Positions 25,241-33,268 of a stretch of DNA of 42,504 nt are shown here, piece after piece. Source of the stretch: Nanobdellati archaeon (GTDB lineage Archaea; Nanobdellota; Nanobdellia; Woesearchaeales; JAADFO01); contig JAADFO010000016.1 in assembly GCA_013152815.1 (NCBI GenBank), positions 1-42,504 on the forward strand. The letters are read 5' to 3'. Each line of letters begins with the position of its first letter. The first letter of the stretch is position 1. Position numbers and translations under genes: made by a program. The notes under the pieces were generated by a model. That model made no database searches. It had not been told where the DNA came from and was given only the letters and a program-made list of their open reading frames with translations.

Positions 25241-25921
25241 TTAGCTCTTCTTTCTGGAAACCCTGGTGATGAAAAAGACGACTCCGGCAAAGACAAGCAG
25301 GGACAGGGCAATGGCCCAGAAGGGAAAGCTTGGCGTGTGGGAAGGATTCTCCTGACGCGGCTGCCCGCGCCCGCCCTTCCTGTCGGCATGAGCTTCCAGG
25401 ACCAGCTTGAGACGTCGCTGTGTACCGGGCTGCCAGGAAACATTCCCAACAGCGACGGCCGTCTTTCCGTCAACGGTGAACAGGACCTGCTGGCCCGGCC
25501 GCATGACCGGCAGTGCCGAGGAAGCAGGAGGATAGTCGAGACAGCTGAGGAAACCGAACAGCCCTGTCTTCTGGACAACGAAACGGCCGCAGGGTCTCCC
25601 TTCCTGATCGGACGCGACCACTTCAGTATGCGCCGGAGCCGGCTGTCCATCGATATAGACGGTCCCGTAGAAATCGGTGAACGCCACGGGGCCCTGGGCA
25701 GAGACAGGAGGGGACATCAGGGAAAGCATCGCCAGCAAGGAAAGCAACGCAGGCAGGGAAAGCATCGCCAGCAAGGAAAGCAGGGGGTTGACTTTCGCTT
25801 TCATGGCACTCACTCGGATAGCACCCATTCTGACAGCACGCATAGCACGCACCCTGGCCTGTCGCATCATCCCGCTTTCCTTCTTCATCTTATCGTCCTT
25901 CTCCATGTTGTCTGTCTCCAT
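25241..25921 (-). CDS. Anchored exported protein with one regulatory-like module
   Basis: 226 aa as an ORF. Later starts are possible, such as MKKESG (25888) or MKAKVNPLL (25804). The signal peptide core is duplicated (SLLAMLSL twice) by a tandem DNA repeat. The exported part is a single module FTDFYGTVYIDGQPAPAHTE...CGRFVVQKTGLFGFLSC, closely matching the first module of the 905-aa protein (FYGNVTENG...CGSFTMVHDGYFGLLSC). It then has a QRRLKLVLEA stretch and a C-terminal membrane helix (FWAIALSLLVFAGVVFFI) with a basic tail. It is probably cotranscribed with 22517. A role in the same envelope complex is inferred. Confidence 0.75.
   Translation of the reverse strand: METDNMEKDDKMKKESGMMRQARVRAMRAVRMGAIRVSAMKAKVNPLLSLLAMLSLPALLSLLAMLSLMSPPVSAQGPVAFTDFYGTVYIDGQPAPAHTEVVASDQEGRPCGRFVVQKTGLFGFLSCLDYPPASSALPVMRPGQQVLFTVDGKTAVAVGNVSWQPGTQRRLKLVLEAHADRKGGRGQPRQENPSHTPSFPFWAIALSLLVFAGVVFFITRVSRKKS
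25718..25782 (-). repeat. 29-bp direct repeat in the signal peptide of the 25241 gene
   Basis: A 29-nt sequence is repeated perfectly at 25718-25746 and 25754-25782 with a period of 36 nt (12 codons), in frame. It doubles the hydrophobic core of the signal peptide. Confidence 0.85.
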
Positions 25922-25972
25922 TTCTTTTTCATTCCTGCGTTTTCATTCTCTGCCTGTCCATCTCCGCATCGA

Positions 25973-26680
25973 TCATTCATCAAGATACCATGTGCCGTTC
26001 GCAGTCATGTTGATCCAATAGCCGTGGTGGGGCTCGAAACGGTGGAGATCGTTGAAGGAGTCGTTGATGGACGGATCGTAGCTCTTCCAGGGATCCATGG
26101 AATCGGTGGCGTTGTAGCCCAGGATGAGCGTGAACTTCGTATCGATCCCGGAAAGCGCATCGGTGACGTTCTTCGGTATCTGCAATGCGTATCCTGCAAG
26201 GTTCCAGCCGGGGATGAGGTCGTTTCGCACCGGCAGGGAATAGGTGCCGTTGATGGAGACAGAGGTGTTGGAGAACATCCTCATCCAATAGCCCTGGGTG
26301 CGTTCCAGGGAGGTGAGGTCCTGGACCACCCACGAAGGAAGCCGGGGATTATAGGCCGACCAGGGATCGTCCGATCCGGCGTGATAGGTATGGATGGAGG
26401 TGATGTTGCTCAGATAGTCCCTGAAGACCGACGAGGGAGATGCGTTGGAAGGGATGCAATGCAGCTCGTAAAGATTGTAGCCCTGGATGAGCGTCGTATT
26501 GCACTCCAGGGGATAGGACGAGATGACGAAAAGCCGGGTCGCCACCTTGCCGGTCACCTTGTTCTCTGATAACGTCCTGTCCGGTCGGTCAGCTGTCAGG
26601 AAGAAACTGCTGACCAGGACAAGAGAGATAGCCAGGAGAAAGAAGAACGGTGTCAGCCATCGGGTAGGGATACCTCTCAT
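25973..26680 (-). CDS. Exported protein with two NLV-W-GYW modules
   Basis: 235 aa from ATG 26680 (MRGIPTRWL), which lies about 26 nt from the centre of a TATA box at 26703-26710, so the transcript is probably leaderless. The track's 278-aa start would lie upstream of the promoter, and ATG 26689 is also possible. N-terminal membrane/signal segment: TPFFFLLAISLVLVSSFFL. Two modules of about 95 aa follow, each reading GYNLYELHC or GWNLAGYAL, a middle helix, ...SAYNPRLP or WKSYDPSI, then QGYWMRM or HGYWINM. The same module type ends the giant protein of 1-7733. Extracellular; likely in one operon with 25241 and 22517. Function unknown. Confidence 0.75.
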   Translation of the reverse strand: MRGIPTRWLTPFFFLLAISLVLVSSFFLTADRPDRTLSENKVTGKVATRLFVISSYPLECNTTLIQGYNLYELHCIPSNASPSSVFRDYLSNITSIHTYHAGSDDPWSAYNPRLPSWVVQDLTSLERTQGYWMRMFSNTSVSINGTYSLPVRNDLIPGWNLAGYALQIPKNVTDALSGIDTKFTLILGYNATDSMDPWKSYDPSINDSFNDLHRFEPHHGYWINMTANGTWYLDE

Positions 26681-26702
26681 GGTGTCCATGTCAGAAACTA
26701 GG

Positions 26703-26710
26703 ATTATAAA
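26703..26710 (-). promoter_or_regulatory. TATA box of the 25973 gene
   Basis: On the minus strand CCTTTATAATCC. The distance to ATG 26680 is that of a leaderless archaeal transcript, and this is why that start was chosen. Confidence 0.6.
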
Positions 26711-26782
26711 GGTTTCGACCCCTGAAGCAGAAGCAGGGAAGCAGGATGACATACATGTAGCAACCGGGTGATAGTGACTAAA

Positions 26783-26793
26783 GTTTATAAAAT
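26783..26793 (+). promoter_or_regulatory. TATA box of the 26829 gene
   Basis: GTTTATAAAAT lies about 40 nt before the TTG start, and GGGGGT (26819-26824) may serve as ribosome site. It stands back to back with the 26703 promoter, about 75 nt away. Confidence 0.6.
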
Positions 26794-26828
26794 AGCATGA
26801 CGCTGGCAACTATGGTTAGGGGGTCATA

Positions 26829-27752
26829 TTGGCAATATTCGGAAAAAAGACAGATGATACGAAGAAGACCGATACTCGAGTAGATGATCTTCCAGAGGAG
26901 CTGCCCAGCCTTGCCGAAGAGATCGTCGAGCAGGCAGAGCAGCCGAAGAGTTCTGAGCAGAAGACAGACAAACCAACATCAGGGAAGGATTCAGCCATAC
27001 CTGAAGAACTTCCTGATATCGAACCCGACACCGCACCTCTGGGAAGCCCGGGGGACCAGGACGAGGAGAGAGAGCAGGATGCCACACAGAAAAGAGACGT
27101 CCCCGCCGCTCCGGCACCGCCGGTAGACCAGGACAGCTTCTTCAGGGACATAGAGACACGGCTGAACAAAGCCAAGAACTCGACCCAGGTGCTGAAAGAG
27201 ATGCGCCAGTACTGGATCGACAAGATCGAGAAGCAGGACATCGACATGCCCAGCCTCATCGAGGTCGAGAAGAAGATCAAGGCGAAGATAAGAGAGCTCG
27301 GAGCCCTTGAAAAGGATTGGGTGGCCGACCGGAAACAGCTCGACAGGCTCAGGATCATCATCAGCAACAACGAGGCAGAGATAGAGCTGAAGACCAAGGA
27401 GCTGGTGGCCCTCAAAAGAGAGCATGATCTCATGAAGCAGGTGCAGGATGATAAGCGTTCACACACGGTCGAACACCACAGGACCTTCAAGAACATCGCG
27501 ACCGAGAAGAGACATCATTATACACTGGACAAGGCCTTTGTCCTGAAGGATGGGAGAAAGATCTACTCGCTCAAGGAGCTGGCGAACATCGTATCCATGA
27601 TGACCATGGATGAATTCAGGCATTACACCCATCCGGAGAACCATTTCACCAACTGGATACGGGACGTCTTCCACAATCAGGAACTCTCCTCAGAAGTGGC
27701 CCATGCGAAGAGCCCCATGCAGATGGCTTCGGTCATGACAAGGCACCTGTAG
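26829..27752 (+). CDS. Cytosolic coiled-coil protein with DUF5752-like C-terminal domain
   Basis: 307 aa from a TTG start (MAIFGKK). Acidic, Pro/Glu-rich and probably disordered N-terminal 100 residues (LPEELPSLAEEIVEQAEQ) lead into a charged helical region, likely coiled coil, at about 105-210. The last 90 residues (FVLKDGRKIYSLKELANIVS, then MDEFRHYTHPENHFTNWIRD, then VFHNQELSSEVAHAKS) fit the DUF5752 pattern of archaeal proteins, recognised from memory. No signal peptide or membrane helix, so it is cytosolic. It is a single-gene unit facing away from the envelope gene at 25973 and ending in a terminator hairpin. Possibly a scaffold or regulator of envelope functions; not known. Confidence 0.75.
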   Translation: MAIFGKKTDDTKKTDTRVDDLPEELPSLAEEIVEQAEQPKSSEQKTDKPTSGKDSAIPEELPDIEPDTAPLGSPGDQDEEREQDATQKRDVPAAPAPPVDQDSFFRDIETRLNKAKNSTQVLKEMRQYWIDKIEKQDIDMPSLIEVEKKIKAKIRELGALEKDWVADRKQLDRLRIIISNNEAEIELKTKELVALKREHDLMKQVQDDKRSHTVEHHRTFKNIATEKRHHYTLDKAFVLKDGRKIYSLKELANIVSMMTMDEFRHYTHPENHFTNWIRDVFHNQELSSEVAHAKSPMQMASVMTRHL

Positions 27753-27788
27753 TCTCAGAAAGATACAGCAGACAGATTCTGTTCTGAT

Positions 27789-27810
27789 AGGGGGTTTCCG
27801 GTTTCCCCCT
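27789..27810. terminator. Bidirectional terminator hairpin between convergent genes
   Basis: AGGGGG (27789-27794) pairs with CCCCCT (27805-27810) around a 10-nt loop, between the stops of the 26829 (+) and 27820 (-) genes. The hairpin is symmetric and T-rich runs are short, so its strength is uncertain. Confidence 0.5.
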
Positions 27811-27819
27811 TGCAGCATC

Positions 27820-28200
27820 TCAATTCTCATTGGAAAGAAGCAGCCATAGTTTGAAGAGCGCTATGAACATGAAGAGGGTGAGGACGCCAAGCATCATGAC
27901 AGCATGAAATGTCGGGTCATGGAGGAACTGGAAATTTATCTGCTGCAGGACAAGAAGGACAGAAGCTATGGCCAACGAGGCGTAGATGCCGTAGCTGAGC
28001 TGGTTCCTGATAAGATAGAAGCTCACCAGAGTGAAGGTCATGAAAAGGAAAAGGCCGAGGATCACGATGAGATAACTCAAGAAATCGCTCTCAGAGCGAT
28101 AGATGAAATAAAAGAACGCGAGGATGAAAAGGGACATGATGAGAGAGATGTGTGTGTTGGAAAGGTGGAATCTTGCCTGTGTCTGTATGCTGTTCATCAT
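27820..28200 (-). CDS. Small four-helix membrane protein
   Basis: 126 aa, almost entirely hydrophobic: segments LIMSLFILAFFYFIYR, FLSYLIVILGLFLFMTFTLVSFYLI, YGIYASLAIASVLLVLQ and AVMMLGVLTLFMFIALFKLWLLL. No catalytic motif is seen. The start overlaps the preceding gene's stop by 4 nt, making it the third gene of a minus-strand operon with 28197 and 28473. An integral membrane partner of those products is inferred; function unknown. Confidence 0.7.
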   Translation of the reverse strand: MMNSIQTQARFHLSNTHISLIMSLFILAFFYFIYRSESDFLSYLIVILGLFLFMTFTLVSFYLIRNQLSYGIYASLAIASVLLVLQQINFQFLHDPTFHAVMMLGVLTLFMFIALFKLWLLLSNEN

Positions 28201-28466
28201 TCAAACTGACTCCGCAGCCGCTCCATGAACTTGAATAGCCTGCCGAAGCGTTTCTTGGTCCTCTCTTTCTGCGCCGTCTCCCTGAGTTCCTGCCTGCTCT
28301 CTTCATAGTAATGTTCTCTCGCCTTAATAAGTCTTTTCTTCAGCCAGGCTTCTGCTTCCTCTCGGGGCACTCCGTGTTCCTGCTTCTGGAGGAAGAGCGC
28401 TGTAAGCTCCTCTCTCGCTGATGCATAGGCCTCATCTATCTCCTGTTGCTTCGCAGGCTGGTCCAT
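28197..28466 (-). CDS. Small charged cytosolic helical protein
   Basis: 89 aa, rich in Glu, Lys and Arg (AYASAREELTALFLQKQE, EEAEAWLKKRLIKAREHYYE, KERTKKRFGRLFKFMERL), predicted largely alpha-helical, with no signal peptide. It lies 6 nt after the 28473 gene and overlaps the next gene by 4 nt, so all three are tightly coupled. It might be the cytosolic member of a membrane complex. No family recognised. Confidence 0.7.
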   Translation of the reverse strand: MDQPAKQQEIDEAYASAREELTALFLQKQEHGVPREEAEAWLKKRLIKAREHYYEESRQELRETAQKERTKKRFGRLFKFMERLRSQFE

Positions 28467-28472
28467 GGGTCC

Positions 28473-29741
28473 TCATTCACGATGTCTGTTGTGCCTTGTC
28501 CGGTATCTTTTCCGTTCTCTCCGTATCCTGAAGAGGAGGAAGATGATGATGAAGAAGATGAGCACATAGATGAAAAGAGGGAGGATGTTGATGATGGTGG
28601 AGGTGATGATGCGAGGAGTGGGGTTGACATTGACGATGGTGCCCTTCTCGAAGGTCAATTTCCGGTTGTAGAGGACCTTGCCCGACACTTCATAGACCCC
28701 TGGCTTGTGGGGGACGAAGAACGTCTGCAGGTCAAGGGTCTCCTGAGGTTCTACGCGCAGCTCGTCAGATTCCAGGAGCTCGACGATGGTATCCTCTTTC
28801 TTCACCGTCCCCTTAAATCTCGCTGAGACGAAGCGTTCGCCCAGGTTGGTGAAACGGGCAGTGACAGGGATGGTCTCATTGACCAGAGCCCAGGTCTTCG
28901 CCGACACACTGTCCAAGGAGCCCTTGTCGACGATATCCCCTTTCCTGGCGACGTCGAAGGTGAGGAGACCAGAATAGCCGCAGGGTTCGACCTTCACAAA
29001 ACCCCAATATTGGCCTGGTTCAAGGTCGGTCGGAAGCTCCCTGACCTGAGAAGCGGTGACCGTAGGAAGGATCTCGGGTCCGAGGAAGTCAAAGGTGGTC
29101 ACCAGCTTCTCCTGGAAGCGGTCCCAGACATCGAGGGTGACCTTCGGCCTGATACGGACATTGCCCAGATTGATGACCTTTGAGGAGAAGAGCAGGGGAT
29201 ATCCTGCTTCGACAACAGGGAGGGTGATGCCGCCGACGACGCATCGCTTGATCTCCCGGCCGGTGATGCCCAGGTTGAGGCGTATGATGACCGAGGCACG
29301 AAGTGATGTCCCGACAGCACCGGTCGCACTGCCCAGGGGTTGGGAGATAAAGCGCACATAGCTGAGATATTGATCGCTGGAGATATCAGGAGGTGGCCGG
29401 ACGATGACCTTGACGCGGAAAGGCTTCGAACGGGACACGTTGAAGCGTAGATCGGCCGGTTCGAAGGAGAGCCAGTCTGAATAGTTTCCGATGAGTTCCC
29501 CTTCCACTTTGAGGGGTGTCGGGGAATTGGTGCTGATAAGGACATGATGCTCAGCATAGCCGTCACGGAGCATGTTGTCGAAGGAGAGGACGCCCGGACT
29601 CGCGCCGAAGGATATGGCCTCTGCGAACAGAGGAACAAAGAGGAAGAAAAGCAGGAAGAAAAGCAGGGGGGAGCGCATGATGGAGAAAAGCTTCAGAGGA
29701 TGTTTCCCCATCTGTCCAGGATGGCTGTTGTCCATGACCAT
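28473..29741 (-). CDS. COG1470-like anchored surface protein
   Basis: 422 aa. A TATA box ends about 17 nt upstream of ATG 29741, predicting a leaderless mRNA starting at this ATG or at the ATG two codons on. Signal peptide: LLFFLLFFLFVPLFAEA. The exported part is beta-rich Ig-like: ISFGASPGVLSFDNMLRDGYAEHHVLIS, then SFEPADLRFNVSRSKPFRVKV, then ITLPVVEAGYPLLFSSKVINLGNVRIRP, typical of the COG1470-type proteins that carry NEW3-like repeats. A C-terminal helix (FIYVLIFFIIIFLLF) and a strongly basic tail anchor it with the domain outside. It heads an operon with two small proteins. Operator-like TGATTA repeats lie just upstream. Function unknown. Confidence 0.78.
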   Translation of the reverse strand: MVMDNSHPGQMGKHPLKLFSIMRSPLLFFLLFFLFVPLFAEAISFGASPGVLSFDNMLRDGYAEHHVLISTNSPTPLKVEGELIGNYSDWLSFEPADLRFNVSRSKPFRVKVIVRPPPDISSDQYLSYVRFISQPLGSATGAVGTSLRASVIIRLNLGITGREIKRCVVGGITLPVVEAGYPLLFSSKVINLGNVRIRPKVTLDVWDRFQEKLVTTFDFLGPEILPTVTASQVRELPTDLEPGQYWGFVKVEPCGYSGLLTFDVARKGDIVDKGSLDSVSAKTWALVNETIPVTARFTNLGERFVSARFKGTVKKEDTIVELLESDELRVEPQETLDLQTFFVPHKPGVYEVSGKVLYNRKLTFEKGTIVNVNPTPRIITSTIINILPLFIYVLIFFIIIFLLFRIRRERKRYRTRHNRHRE

Positions 29742-29756
29742 GGTGATGCAAGACCG

Positions 29757-29800
29757 CCTTTATAAATCTTCACACACTGATTAACTGATTAATTAAGTAC
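29757..29800 (-). promoter_or_regulatory. Promoter and operator-like repeats of the 28473 operon
   Basis: The minus-strand TATA (AGATTTATAAAGG) covers 29757-29768. Directly upstream, ACTGATTA occurs twice in tandem (29776-29791), followed by ATTAAGTAC. ACTGATTA and TTAAGTA also make up the shared sites before the two winged-helix regulators. The rest of 29742-29892 shows no gene. Confidence 0.5.
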
Positions 29801-29892
29801 ACAAATACATAACATGACGAACCACTATACTCATTTTATTGAATGATTCATTGAAACATTCTACGAGATACATTGGCTTTTTCGGGGTAGGC

Positions 29893-31839
29893 CTAGCCAT
29901 GGGATCCCGCCTTCTCGTCCTTGCCGAAGAGCTGTTTCCAGGAGAGCCGGTGATAGAACCGCATGGATGGCGCGAACATCTTCTTCTGGAATTCCTTCGG
30001 CAGTTTGCTGTAGATCTCCTTTATCTCACCATAGACCATGGCAGCAGAACGGGCATCTCCCTGATCGAGGAAACCGTAGCCCTTCTCGAAAAGCCGTCTC
30101 ACCGAAGAGATATTGACCGAACTGTGAAGCTGCAGGATGCGATCTTCATAGGAATGTCGTGTACCTGAAGAGAGGGTCCTGTAGATGACCTGTATCCTGA
30201 CATAGATGGCCCTGGCATGTTCAGGCCGTCCCTCCCTGAGCGCCTGGTACGCCTTCTTCAGTAATTGGTCCAGCTGTTCCTTCGCCTCCAGCTCTTCGGC
30301 AGGAAAAAGCCTGCGGGAGGAAGCAGAGCGGGTCGTGGCAGCAGCCTCGACAGCAGGGATCCTGGCTTCTGCCTTGTTCACGCTCTTGGTCTCACCAGGT
30401 GCTGCGGGCAGGACACCGCCAGAAGAGTCCGTACCAGACAAGGCACCGGATGGACCGGGAGACTTGCCGGTCAGGTCCTGAAGCTCGTCCAGCTCTTTGC
30501 GGAGCTCATCGTCGACATTCGGATGCGCCCCGGTCCTTGTCAGCCTTAGCCAGACATAATAGCTTACCAGGCCGAGGATGATCAGGACACCCAGGACCAC
30601 GAAGAAGATGGAAAGCGGACTGGTCCGGGTCTTGAGCACGCTCTTCCCGGTCACGCCGCCGAGGGAATCTTCGGCAGAGGCATGCGTTCCGCTCCTGCCG
30701 GCAGCATCAGTGCCGCCTGCCCTGTCGGCCCCGGGAGAAAGAGCCTCTTTGCCGGACAGGCCCATCCTGTCCATCACATCCTCAGACAGCAGGAGCGTGA
30801 CCGCCTTCTTGGCATCTTCAAAATCGGCGCTCTCGAAATGATAGGCCACATGGGAAGTGTAGCTGCCGAGCAAGACATAGGGCGTGTCGGCCGAGACAGC
30901 GTAGTCCTTGCCTTCCAGCTGGATGTGCGGCCCTGCCAGGGCGAGATCTGAAGGGAAGAGCTCTGCCATGAGCGACACGTCTTCGGGGCCTCCGATGTTC
31001 TTTTCCACGGTTATGAACTCCTTGGGGTCGCCATCAAGATAGGAGACCTGCAGCTCGGAGATGGTCTTGTTGACGGTGTAACTCCTAGCCTCCTGGGAGA
31101 TGAGCGTGAGGAACGCTGCCGACTGGTCAGCGGACAGGGAGAACCGGTGTTCGACAAAGGATCGTGCCGTCTCCATCATGGCCGTCGTCAGGATCTCCTG
31201 AAGCTCGCTCCGCTTGACCAGCTGCATGTCTTGGGGAGTCAAAAGACGGAGCTTCTTGAGTTCCAGCTCTTTCTTCGCGAGCTCGCTCCCTATGGATGCA
31301 GGGTCAACGAATTTGAGGGCGTCGAGAGAACCCCTCATCTCCCTGAGCGTCAGGAGCGAGGATTCCAGCGTCGAGAAGATATCCATCCTCTCGGCAGAGG
31401 ACTGAAGATCAGACGGCTTCTGATCAAAGGTATCCTGGGCAGCCTCAGTGTCGAGCAGGGTCTGATCGACAGACCGGATGAGTCCTTCGACCTTCGCAAG
31501 CCCTGATTTCGGAAGGGTGATTGTCCTGTTGACCTGTGGCACAAAGACCTTTGTCGATTCCTCTTCTGCACGGGGTGTCTTGATCTCTTTCTCGGGTGAG
31601 AGCACACCGAGATTTCCGGCCTGATCGACAGCTGCGACCCGATAATAGTAGGTCTTGCCATCGGTGATGAAGCGGTCCAGGAATTCCATCTGCTTGGTGT
31701 TCGTATAGAGGTCAGCATAGCTGACGTGCGGTTCAGTGGACCGATAGAGGTTGTAGTGGTCCACATCGTCATCCTGGCTGAACCAGAGAAGCCGCACCGT
31801 GCTATCGTTCTGGAGCGTGACCTTGAACCCGTCAGGCAT
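29893..31839 (-). CDS. C-terminal part of frameshifted Fn3/TPR-like membrane protein
   Basis: 648 aa as an ORF, but coding sense continues upstream in this frame to about 32025 (HTVSLEGFGSSFSGYA...SGRLFIVDG), so the ATG at 31839 is internal and the real protein is joined to the 31350-33128 frame. Content: Fn3 domain (VTLQNDSTVRLLWFSQDDDV...YYYRVAAVDQAGN), a helical stretch, a beta domain, a membrane helix (SIFFVVLGVLIILGLVSYYVWL), a disordered linker, then two TPR/MIT-like helical hairpins (QLDQLLKKAYQALREGRPEH and VRRLFEKGYGFLDQGDARSA) in the cytosol. It would therefore connect an outer Ig/Fn3 region with a cytosolic protein-binding region. Confidence 0.7.
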   Translation of the reverse strand: MPDGFKVTLQNDSTVRLLWFSQDDDVDHYNLYRSTEPHVSYADLYTNTKQMEFLDRFITDGKTYYYRVAAVDQAGNLGVLSPEKEIKTPRAEEESTKVFVPQVNRTITLPKSGLAKVEGLIRSVDQTLLDTEAAQDTFDQKPSDLQSSAERMDIFSTLESSLLTLREMRGSLDALKFVDPASIGSELAKKELELKKLRLLTPQDMQLVKRSELQEILTTAMMETARSFVEHRFSLSADQSAAFLTLISQEARSYTVNKTISELQVSYLDGDPKEFITVEKNIGGPEDVSLMAELFPSDLALAGPHIQLEGKDYAVSADTPYVLLGSYTSHVAYHFESADFEDAKKAVTLLLSEDVMDRMGLSGKEALSPGADRAGGTDAAGRSGTHASAEDSLGGVTGKSVLKTRTSPLSIFFVVLGVLIILGLVSYYVWLRLTRTGAHPNVDDELRKELDELQDLTGKSPGPSGALSGTDSSGGVLPAAPGETKSVNKAEARIPAVEAAATTRSASSRRLFPAEELEAKEQLDQLLKKAYQALREGRPEHARAIYVRIQVIYRTLSSGTRHSYEDRILQLHSSVNISSVRRLFEKGYGFLDQGDARSAAMVYGEIKEIYSKLPKEFQKKMFAPSMRFYHRLSWKQLFGKDEKAGSHG

Positions 31840-33128
31840 CCCGGGAGATTCTCCGTCGACGATGAACAGCCTCCCGCTCTCGATCTGTGAGCCGACGATG
31901 CCCTGGGTGCTCGTAGCAGAGAACGAGAAGGAACCGATACGCCGGGCACTGTTATCAGGGAGGATGGCATAGCCGCTGAAGGAGGAACCGAACCCTTCGA
32001 GGCTGACCGTGTGTGAGTGGAGGGAGCATCATCAAAACGGTAGGACAGTGATGGTATCCCCTGGACCGCCTTGTTGGTGGTGAGGCTGATGTCGAGCAGG
32101 CCCGGTCTCAGGGGAGAGGCCGGCGTAATGGTTATGGATGCGATGGGAGGCGTCACCACGGTGAACTGTACGACGTCGGTGGCGAGGTTGCCTGCGGGAT
32201 CCTTGCAGGCCGCATAGAGCGTGTAGGAACCCTCCTGGAGGGACAGCCGGTCAGAGTGGCCCTTGTTCAGGTAACCGAAGGAATGCTCCATCTGGTCAAA
32301 GGCAGAATGGGTGAACGAATAGCGGCAGTCGGTCTCCTCGTCGGTGGTCACGTTGATGAGCACATCGGTGGTGGTCAACGTGCCAGAGGGAAGCAGGCTG
32401 ATGAAATGGGGCGGCCGGGTGTCCACCGTGAAGGACAGGACGTCTGAGGTCGGATTCTGGTTGCCTCCGGTGTCTTCACACCGCACATAGTAGAGATAGG
32501 ACCCATCGCCCAGGACCTGCGTATAAGAATGGGTCTTACTCTCGCCAACCATATCGAAGAGCATGAGATCATAGGGCACATCATAGGTATGGAAACGGCA
32601 GTGGGCAGCATCGGTGGTGTTCACGACAAGCAGCACCTCTGAAGAATCCACCTGATCCCGGGGAGCCATCGCCTCGATGAAGGGGAAGATGCCGTTGACC
32701 TTCAGGAGCGCCGTCGCATCGCCGATGCTCGATGCATGCATGGACGTGCCGTTCTCCACCCAGCTGTAGTTGAGGCTCAACAGATGGTCTCCTGCTTGGG
32801 ATCCGCTGCAGAGGATGTTCCATGGCGGCGTGGAAGAGATCAGCTGCCCAGGACCCAGCGAACCCAGGCCGAACCCGTTGGAACCCACGGAGAGCTGCTT
32901 GTCAGATACCAGAGAGACCGTGAGGTTGTTGATGGTGGTGTTGCCGTCGTTCCGGACATTGATGGCCAGGGAAAGGGCACTGTCCGGTCCCGGAGAGCAG
33001 ATGGTGGATGAGGAGAGATAGAGCATCTCTGTGGAGACGGCGCCTGAAGGCAAGGCCATCATCAGGACAAACAGCAGGGACGAGAGGAGGAAGAACGGTA
33101 CTGTGGCTGCTGAGGTCCTTCGTCTCAT
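31350..33128 (-). pseudogene. N-terminal part of the same protein, broken by a frameshift near 32025
   Basis: Only 32025-33128 (about 365 residues) reads as real protein. Past FDDAPSTHT the frame turns into Ser/Arg/Pro-rich nonsense antisense to normal composition, while the next frame carries the sensible continuation. The frames differ by one base; a TGA in the second frame (in GATGATG) places the shift between about 32010 and 32030. The intact protein would have about 1,080 residues. Signal peptide: FFLLSSLLFVLMMALPSGAV. Then a CARDB-like domain (ALSLAINVRNDGNTTINNLTV) and two Ig modules with cysteine pairs (DAAHCRFHTYD and ETDCRYSFTHS). Its ATG overlaps the ribbon-helix-helix gene at 33125 by 4 nt. 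It could be a true mutation, assembly error or recoding. Confidence 0.7.
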
Positions 33129-33268
33129 GATCTCCTCCTCAGCCGTTTCTCTATCGCTTTGACCAGATAGTCGTTCAGGGTGAGTCCTTTTATCGCAGCG
33201 ATGACCTTGACCTGCAGATGGATCTTCTGGTCGAGAGGGATGTTGATCCGCTTCCTGGCCGGCTTCAT
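33125..33268 (-). CDS. Ribbon-helix-helix mini-protein 1 (missing from ORF track)
   Basis: 47 aa, MKPARKRINIPLDQKIHLQV, then KVIAAIKGLTLNDYLVKAIEKRLRRRS. The pattern is a basic N-terminus, a short strand (KRINIPLD), then two helices split by KGLTLNDY, a compact ribbon-helix-helix fold of the CopG/MetJ/Arc type, which dimerises and binds DNA through the strand. The stop overlaps the ATG of the frameshifted surface-protein gene by 4 nt, and its own ATG overlaps the stop of RHH2, so translation of the set is coupled. Confidence 0.78.
   Translation of the reverse strand: MKPARKRINIPLDQKIHLQVKVIAAIKGLTLNDYLVKAIEKRLRRRS

Noticed and set aside
25718-25782. Mobile element or attachment-site duplication
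   Set aside because: The repeat is in frame within a coding region with no integrase or inverted ends nearby; slippage-type duplication is simpler.
25166-26569. 467-aa ORF on the plus strand
   Set aside because: It runs antisense across the real 25241 and 25973 genes, has a low-complexity tract from the signal-peptide repeat, and shows no domain. Long antisense frames are common in this codon usage.
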